The translations under genes and the position numbers were made by a program. Below, one piece after another: positions 57,837 to 64,000 of a stretch of 64,000 nucleotides of DNA. Within the stretch, counting starts at the first letter, position 1. The number at the start of each line of letters is the position of its first letter. The DNA is from Cadophora sp. MPI-SDFR-AT-0126 (lineage: Eukaryota > Ascomycota > Leotiomycetes > Helotiales > Ploettnerulaceae): positions 496,001 through 560,000 of the forward strand of contig JAGMVK010000013.1 of the NCBI GenBank assembly GCA_020747065.1, read 5' to 3'. The notes beneath the pieces are model-generated. The model saw nothing but the letters and a program-made list of their open reading frames with translations, ran no database searches and was not told where the DNA came from.

Positions 57837-60470
57837 GGCGATGATCGAGTAGGTTGATGATCTGAGAGGTGTTGTTGGAGGGGTAGATGGAGAGAAGGAA
57901 TGGAGGGGTCAGAGGGATAGAATCTAAGACAGACTGGCTTTTTGCGATGTGCGGTGTGAGAGGTGCATGAAGTTTGTTATTTGTGGGGATGATAGAAGAA
58001 TGGCCTGATGTTTTGGCGGGAGCGGGGCGGAGCGAGGATTTGGCGAGCCCCTTTTCGAGAGTGAGACTTATCATGTAAACAACGAGCTCAAGGCCTCGTA
58101 ATGCCGTCTTACAACGAATATGTGGCAACAATTGGAGCATTCGCTACATGAGAGAATTAAGAGTAACCTACTTGACATCAGCTTTGATCTTCTTCAACGT
58201 AATGTGTCGTTTTCTTGCTGCACTTCCATAAATTGTCTAACGGTCAAGGTATTTTGTGTAGCTCATACTTTAGTTCACAAAGCCGTGCTGAAGGTAGTTC
58301 CTCTTTTAAGCTGCTCGCTCCAGTAGTCGAGTCCAAAGAGAAGTTTGATCAAAACATGAGAAATGATTTCTCCGTCGTTGTTGTCGAGTTACTGAAAGTA
58401 ATGGCCTTTGCCCGGCAAGATCCGTGTTACACCGTTAACATGAGACTATGTGATGGGCATCTAGCTAATCGCAACATATTTGGAACCAATTCTGCAATAC
58501 TTAGCTTAACGAAACAAATAACACACGCCGAGGGAAAAGGCTCTCTTCGTCACTCTGGAACCTCCGTCATAACGAACTCAATGCCGATTCTATTGCTGGC
58601 ACTTGGCCTTGTCTCGATCTCTTGCTGAGCTGAGCAGGAACATATCCAAACACAATATCAAGGCTAAAGTTTCGTCCCGACCTGCCATATGCCAATGGAA
58701 CTCGACAGATATCTGTAAGCTGACTCGAGACTAGCCATGCTTGTGAAGCCAATCTAAAAAATCGGCTCATGTGCCCTACATGGGCGAATAAATGATCTCA
58801 AAAGATTGATTGTCGCTTTCAGCGGTGGAAGACGCAAGCATTGCTACTTGTGTCGATCAAAATCCCTTGCGATCGGAAGCCAAATGATGAATGTGCAATG
58901 ATGGTGCAGAATAATGGATCCGGTGGAGTAGAGATCGCTGTCGGGATTCAAGATCTGCTGTGAACACAATAAGGTTATGGCGGGGATTTCCGAAAAGTGC
59001 TGCTTGATGGGGGAAACATTTGCACCAATCAATTACCAATAAGCCTAACACAGATACCAAAAAATTCCGATAGAGACCTTCACCCATTGATCTCAGTGAG
59101 GCGACAAAGTGCAGCTCTTTCGCCGAGACTTCTATTTCTGACGCAGCTGTTGGTAAGATGGTGTGCCTGCCATCTTCTCCACAAAAATGGTCGCTTATCG
59201 TGAAATGACCAATAGGGAACAACAATTATGCTCCAAGGTCAGGGGAAAATAAACAAGGGTCTGGCATCCTCAATCGGTCGCAAATCCTCCTGCTTCTCCA
59301 GACCTTCTGAAAGAGAGCACTATTAGACACTTGATTTTCTATGCTTTTAGAAAACAAAATTATCTCGACTGTAGTCAACTACATCCAACATATTTTTTCC
59401 CCCGAAAGCCAGCTGAAGAAAACAATTACATGACTCTTTTAGCCGCTGGACAACACGAGAAGGTGGGGTTGCCAGGAACACCAGATCCACTTCTTGACCC
59501 TTCATTCAAAGGCTGTTTCCCGCCCTGCCCTGTCAAACATAACGACCCACTTAAAGCTATTTTCTCTTGAAAGACAAACACTCGCTTGGCAGAGTTCATC
59601 TGATCTCGTCCTTAGAATGCTGGCGTGTTGCTGGCGTTCTGCAAATATTCGTAGTGAAAAGGCCAGCAAGTTTGCACTTAGTAGAGCGTGTTTTCGACTG
59701 ATTTCTGGTACAAGAACACGATGACATGGTCGCAATAGTGCCTTTGATGATTTGTATCCACCTCTCGGTCTGGAAGCGGCCTCGGCAGCATCGGCATCGG
59801 TCTCGTTACTCTTCTTGAAGTCCATTGTTCTCAGAGCAGCTGCTTCTTTATAAAATCCTTAATATTCCTTACGACGAATTTGCCTCAAAGCCTTCCATTT
59901 TCCCCAATCGTTATTATTGGAAATGCCATGTACTGAAAGGTATCGTGGTCATTCCCTTGTGGTGAATCCACGTTTTGGGCATGCCCAGACTGGTCGCTCG
60001 GATCAGAAGATTCGCTTGGCATCACGCAGTTCCAAGGATGAGAAATCTGCATTGGGGACGAAAGTCAAAGCACAGACGCAAACACGGGTCATTTCAAATT
60101 TGCTGCGCTGGCATCGTCCAGCTTCTCCCCACAGAAATGGCATCACGGTGCCTGGTTTCTGGCGGGGATAAGCGGGAGGGAGCGGAATCGCTGGCTGCGC
60201 CAGGGTGTAAGGTTCTTTATTCTCGGCTAATTCCCCCTTTCAGGGGTAAACATGCTCCACAGCACAGATGGGTCAATACTTTTCACAAGAAATACGAAGC
60301 CATGCATTGAAGACTTTGGACCAGTTGCGATCAGTGCACGATGCTACGTTATTTTTGTCGTTTTCGTTATAAGAAAGGCGTCGCGCCTCAAATATTGAGG
60401 CTCTCCTTTCGCCGCCACCGCCCAACGTTTGTTCTTCGAGCATTCACCACATTCTTTTGATACTTTAATA
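57837..60470. other. 2.6 kb gene-poor region
   Basis: No gene is supported with confidence. A 107-codon minus frame from an ATG at 59825 (MDFKKSNETDADAAEAASRP) has a protein-like start and could be the first exon of a small gene, but I cannot extend or recognise it. The other frames are shadow-like. The right end is the mucin promoter. Confidence 0.35.
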
Positions 60471-62543
60471 ATGGCGCCTTCCACTCTTTCCAGTGCTGCT
60501 TCAATCTTGCTTATTAGCTTGAGCACAGCAGCAGCTGCGATAACCTGTTCTACCAACCCTTCCCCTCCATCAGACGCAGTCTGCGGGACATTTGGTACCA
60601 TCAGTGTTTACGATTATTATCTAATTGATCTAAAGGACGCTCAATCTACCACAGTTGAAGGTTGCGCAGCTGCATGTGCCGCAAAGGATACCTGTTTGTC
60701 TTTCGATCTTGAAGTTGGATCGTTTTGCGAGTTGCAAAGTGGTACAAGAAGTCAAGTGGGATGGACCTCAACCGGCAGTGATGACTGGTACAAAGGATAT
60801 GATCAGTCATGCTTCACCTGTTCAAATAGCACGGCTACATCGAGCTCCACCAGCTCCTCTGCAACTTCCACTTCGTCCAGCTCGTCCAGTTCATCGAGTT
60901 CTTTCGTTTCAACGAGTTCTTCTAGCTCGTTCGTTTCCACCAGCTCAGTAGATTCAACAACTTCATCCAGCTTCTCGAGCTCCATCGAGCCAACAAGCTC
61001 CTCCAGTTCATCGAGTTTTGTGGAGACAACGACAAACTCGTCCACTTCTTCTGGCTCAACAAGCTCAGCGGAGCCCACAAGCTCAGCCAGCTCGACCGAT
61101 GCCACCAGTTCTTTCAGCTCAACGAGTTCCGTGGAGTCTTCAAGCTCATCCACAACTTCGAGCAGTTCTGATATCTCGCCATTCCCAACCTCAACAGAAT
61201 TATCCTACACCTCATCCTCTCAGCCAAGTTCGACCGATGTCTCGGCAGCTTCATCGTCAACTGGGTCGTCTGAGATTTCTTCGTCTTTCCCCACCGAGAC
61301 ACCTCCAAACTCTTCATTGGTACCAATTTCCACAGGATCTGCCTCGATCTCCGTCTCCCACCCAACATCGACTGCATCATCTGGCAGCTCCCTTTCAACC
61401 AGTGATGTCTCATCTTCCCCAACCTCGACAGTTGCAACTGACTCTTCGACCGTCATCTCTTCCACTGAGTCAAGTGGATACCCAGTGGACTCGACCAGCT
61501 CAGTTTCCGGACCTGTAAGCTCCCCAACCACTGTTTCGGGATCCAGCTCTTCAGTTCCGGTCGTCTCGTCATCTGCTTCATTGCCATACGTCACTGGATC
61601 TGAATCCACCTCAAAGTCGTCTGAAGTCCTTACGACTTCCACAGTCTACGCAACATCAGTTTACACGATCACCAGCTGTGCACCAACCGTCACCAATTGC
61701 CCAGTTGGATCCGTTACCACCAAGACTGTTGCTATTTCCACGACTGTCTGCCCAGTCACTGCGACTGCGACTGCGACTGAGGCCGAATCTTCAGCTTTGG
61801 GTTCCGCAACCTCGTCTGCCTCCTCCCCAGTCCCAACTGTTCCGATGACAACTTCCACAGTGTATGCTACCTCAGTATACACAATCACCAGCTGTGCCCC
61901 CAGTGTGACCAACTGCCCCCTTGGACAGGTCACCACCAAAATTGTTTCTCTGTACACCACTGTCTGCCCCGTTGCCCTGACCCACACCGGGACTCCAGCT
62001 CCATCTGCAACATCAGTCAAGCCCGTCCCATACAGCTCAGCTCCAGGTATTCCAGGCACGACCAGCCATTCCACAAGCTACTCAACCTCAACAGTGTACC
62101 GTACAGCAGTCGAGTCTTCTCCAGCTGAGTACCCAACAGGCCCAGCATCCGTCTCGACCATGACCGTTATTCCCAAGCCCGAGAGCTCAGCCTCTTACCC
62201 CGCAAGCGCAGTATCCCCTTCAGAAGGCCCAGCCACCTACCCAGTTGTCGGAACTGAAGAGCTAACTCCCAACTCCTCGCTCATCCCAGTCGTCAGCACT
62301 GCCGCTATCCCAACATATCCAACTGCTGCCGCTGTCGTTCCATCTGGATACTCCAACGCCACTGCGACTTCGTCGGCTCAGGGCGCCGTTGGAACTGGAA
62401 GCTCGACCTCCCTGGTCCTTTCTATCACTGGCTATCCAACTACCACACCAACTCTTATTTCAGCCAACGCTGGAAGTGTACTTGGTGTCAAGGCCTGGGG
62501 AAAGGGCGTTATGGCCTTGATTGGTGCCGCTCTTGTGTTGTAA
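60471..62543 (+). CDS. GPI-anchored Ser/Thr-rich cell-wall mucin with apple-like domain
   Basis: This is a predicted cell-surface glycoprotein of 690 aa in a single exon. Residues 1-23 form the signal peptide ([20 protein letters not shown]...). Residues about 25-120 form a cysteine-bearing apple/PAN-like domain ([34 protein letters not shown]). A Ser/Thr stalk of about 270 residues follows, with short repeats ([14 protein letters not shown]). Two near-identical modules come next, about 389-432 and 461-504, each with [18 protein letters not shown] then NCP and TTVCPV. The C-terminus is a Pro/Thr/Val stretch ending in a GPI signal: small residues (SANAGS), then a hydrophobic tail ([11 protein letters not shown]). 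It should be heavily O-glycosylated and wall-linked. The start at 60471 gives the signal peptide; the frame extends slightly upstream without an ATG. Confidence 0.88.
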   Translation: MAPSTLSSAASILLISLSTAAAAITCSTNPSPPSDAVCGTFGTISVYDYYLIDLKDAQSTTVEGCAAACAAKDTCLSFDLEVGSFCELQSGTRSQVGWTSTGSDDWYKGYDQSCFTCSNSTATSSSTSSSATSTSSSSSSSSSSFVSTSSSSSFVSTSSVDSTTSSSFSSSIEPTSSSSSSSFVETTTNSSTSSGSTSSAEPTSSASSTDATSSFSSTSSVESSSSSTTSSSSDISPFPTSTELSYTSSSQPSSTDVSAASSSTGSSEISSSFPTETPPNSSLVPISTGSASISVSHPTSTASSGSSLSTSDVSSSPTSTVATDSSTVISSTESSGYPVDSTSSVSGPVSSPTTVSGSSSSVPVVSSSASLPYVTGSESTSKSSEVLTTSTVYATSVYTITSCAPTVTNCPVGSVTTKTVAISTTVCPVTATATATEAESSALGSATSSASSPVPTVPMTTSTVYATSVYTITSCAPSVTNCPLGQVTTKIVSLYTTVCPVALTHTGTPAPSATSVKPVPYSSAPGIPGTTSHSTSYSTSTVYRTAVESSPAEYPTGPASVSTMTVIPKPESSASYPASAVSPSEGPATYPVVGTEELTPNSSLIPVVSTAAIPTYPTAAAVVPSGYSNATATSSAQGAVGTGSSTSLVLSITGYPTTTPTLISANAGSVLGVKAWGKGVMALIGAALVL
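61631..61976 (+). repeat. Two-copy coding repeat in the mucin gene
   Basis: Segments at about 61631-61768 and 61848-61976 encode the same cysteine module ([25 protein letters not shown]) separated by a variable Thr/Ser/Ala linker. The second copy differs in several codons, so the duplication is not very recent. Confidence 0.75.
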
Positions 62544-63049
62544 AAGGGCGATCGATTGCTGTGAACCGAGGCGTGGCAGGGCGAGGGGACGTTAGCTGAA
62601 TGTCCAGGGGTCGTGTATTGAATGTACATAAAAATAGAGTCAGTAACACAATACAGAACATACTATAGATCGTTTCGGTCTTACATAGTGCTCTTTCGAA
62701 TGCAATCAAAATAAACCACAATGGTCAAGGAAATCACCGCAAGATACCTTGTAAAAAGGGGCGAAATCAATTCACGGTCAACGATGGCTGGCACAATACT
62801 TAGCTTGTCTTAACTTTCGAACACTGATTGGGCCAATCTTGAAACGATGCCAGAGTCGACTGTCCTTTTGCCACATTAAGATCACATCCCAATAACAAAC
62901 CTATTTTTCAATTTATGTCTAAGGTAATAGAGATGAGACATAGGTCAGAGTGAGTAACATGAACGCATTCAAGTATCAGCTCGCCGAGCTACATTTTCAT
63001 AATCATAAAGCCATGCATCGCTACTTCGTAACCTAGAAGAGCCCTAGAT
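62544..63049. other. Convergent intergenic gap
   Basis: 3' flanks of the mucin gene and of the Gly-rich gene. No other feature is visible. Confidence 0.4.
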
Positions 63050-63842
63050 CTAATTGAGAAACTTGCTAGCCATCGACAACAGGCCAGAAGCTCCGCTCGA
63101 TCCGCCCCCTCCTTGCATTTGACTCTTCATATACATCTTGAGAGCCATCTCGCCGGCCTTCTGGACGGTAGACTCCTTGCTAGCATTCGAGACATTACCT
63201 TGGGAAGACTGGTTGTCGAATAGCTTGCTAGCTTCGGCCATCGCCATGCCGACAAATGCATTTTGCGAGTTTCCTTGCTGGGTATTGCCTGATCCACCGC
63301 CAGAGAACATCTTCAGAGCTTGCATAGCGGCTGCAGCTCCCATAGAGCCGGAATCAGCTTGGCCACCACCTCCACTGCCGAAGAATTGTTGGTGAGATTG
63401 AACGGCATCTGTTGAGGTTATGTTAGCTGATCGTGGGGAGCTTTCAGGAAGCTGACTTACCTTGCTCATTGAGATTGGAATTAGCGATGCTCTGCTTGTT
63501 CTGGCCAAGAGAGCTTAGGATGTTGGAGAAGAGCGACGAGTCTCCAGAGCCACCGGCATGTCTCTCAGCATGCTCAGCAGCGCCGCTCAGATCATCGTCA
63601 TCCCCGCCTCCGTATCCTGCTCCTCCGCCGTAATTATTGTGTCTTCCCTGCTCAACTGGACGGCCGGAGTATTCGTTCTCCCCTCCATCATAGCCTCCTT
63701 GTTGACGGCGTCCTCCATCATCTCGTCCCCCGTAGCTTTCTTCATTGTCTCGGCCGCCATAACCACCTTCCTGGCGTCTCTCATCTCCATAGCCTCCACC
63801 TTGGCCAGACTGGTCGTTGTCGTAGTAGTCTCTTGCAGACAT
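63050..63842 (-). CDS. Gly-rich DUF7721-like protein (beta-flanking type)
   Basis: This is a small cytosolic-looking fungal protein of unknown function. Two exons: 63842-63461 and 63408-63050, intron 63460-63409 (GTAAGT...CAG); 246 aa. The N-terminal half is disordered and rich in Gly, Arg, Asp, Tyr (YGGRDNEESYGGRDDGG), resembling RGG/low-complexity regions. The C-terminal half has conserved helices (AAEHAERHAG, SSLFSNILSSLGQNKQSI, AVQSHQQFF, GAAAAMQALKMF, AFVGMAMAEASKLFD, GEMALKMYMKSQ, SGLLSMASKFL). This pattern matches ascomycete proteins that I recall being annotated as DUF7721 or beta-flanking proteins; no biochemical role is known to me. No signal peptide or membrane helix. Confidence 0.82.
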
Positions 63843-64000
63843 GTCTGGACGATCGATTAGCGGGGTAATCCAAACGTAAATACAGACAAGTAACAGTTGT
63901 GCCTACTAGATTTGACTCAAATACTTACTGATGAATTTTATTACCTGTAATTTGGTCTTGGCTTTAACAGTTTATAGTTGACAATGTCTTTCGTAGGCTT
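63843..64000. promoter_or_regulatory. Upstream region of the Gly-rich gene
   Basis: 158 bases upstream of the ATG at 63842 up to the window edge. Probably promoter and 5' leader. No specific element recognised. Confidence 0.35.

Noticed and set aside
60803..61642. Antisense Glu/Leu/Val-rich ORFs in the mucin gene
   Set aside because: They are complements of Ser/Thr codon repeats and have no independent support.

Overview
The window is nuclear DNA of a filamentous ascomycete (Pezizomycotina). The genes are split by short 45-100 nt introns with GT...CTNAC...AG signals, leaders are pyrimidine-rich, and the protein families (COP9 subunit, AA9 LPMO, Zrc1-type CDF transporter, GPI mucin, Fungal_N/ankyrin proteins) are fungal. 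A Leotiomycetes-like origin is my guess only. I assembled 16 protein genes that look intact, one decayed gene and one piggyBac-type transposon with an intact transposase. Exon boundaries were read by eye from splice signals, frame continuity and family conservation; no transcript data were available.

Layout. 0-12.6 kb: CSN7 (-), an intronless copper P-type ATPase (+), a 4-TM unknown (+), a secreted DUF7029/DUF7223-like protein (+) and a second 4-TM unknown (-). 12.6-20.5 kb: sparse, with an AA9 LPMO (-) and a decayed Fungal_N/ankyrin gene (+). 20.5-32.6 kb: a fumarate reductase-cytochrome b5 fusion (+), then 6.4 kb without a convincing gene (GA-repeat tract, tRNA-like relic, CT-rich leader), a sugar transporter (+) and a FAS1 protein (+). 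33.7-42 kb: the SIN3 corepressor (+), followed 0.5 kb downstream by the transposon. 42.6-48.8 kb: a Cdc1/Ted1 phosphoesterase (-) and an intracellular-looking GH3 beta-glucosidase (-). 50.8-64 kb: a DUF202 membrane protein (+), a vacuolar-type zinc transporter (+), an OLA1/YchF ATPase (-), a GPI-anchored mucin (+) and a Gly-rich DUF7721-like protein (-).

Most genes are unrelated housekeeping or secretory neighbours and I see no metabolic cluster. Loose themes are metal handling (Cu-ATPase, Zn CDF), plant-wall or sugar use (LPMO, GH3, sugar transporter) and the cell surface (FAS1, mucin, GPI remodelling).

Three observations stand out. (1) Five of about 46 introns read as GC-AG, two of them in OLA1. 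(2) SIN3 has one unusually long 560 nt intron holding a promoter-like stretch and an ATG-initiated 87-codon ORF, with an NLS-like run, that stays in frame with the downstream SIN3 exons; this could be an alternative N-terminus lacking all PAH domains. (3) The piggyBac-type element looks complete (intact DDD residues, 49 nt intron, long inverted repeats) but is flanked by TA rather than TTAA.
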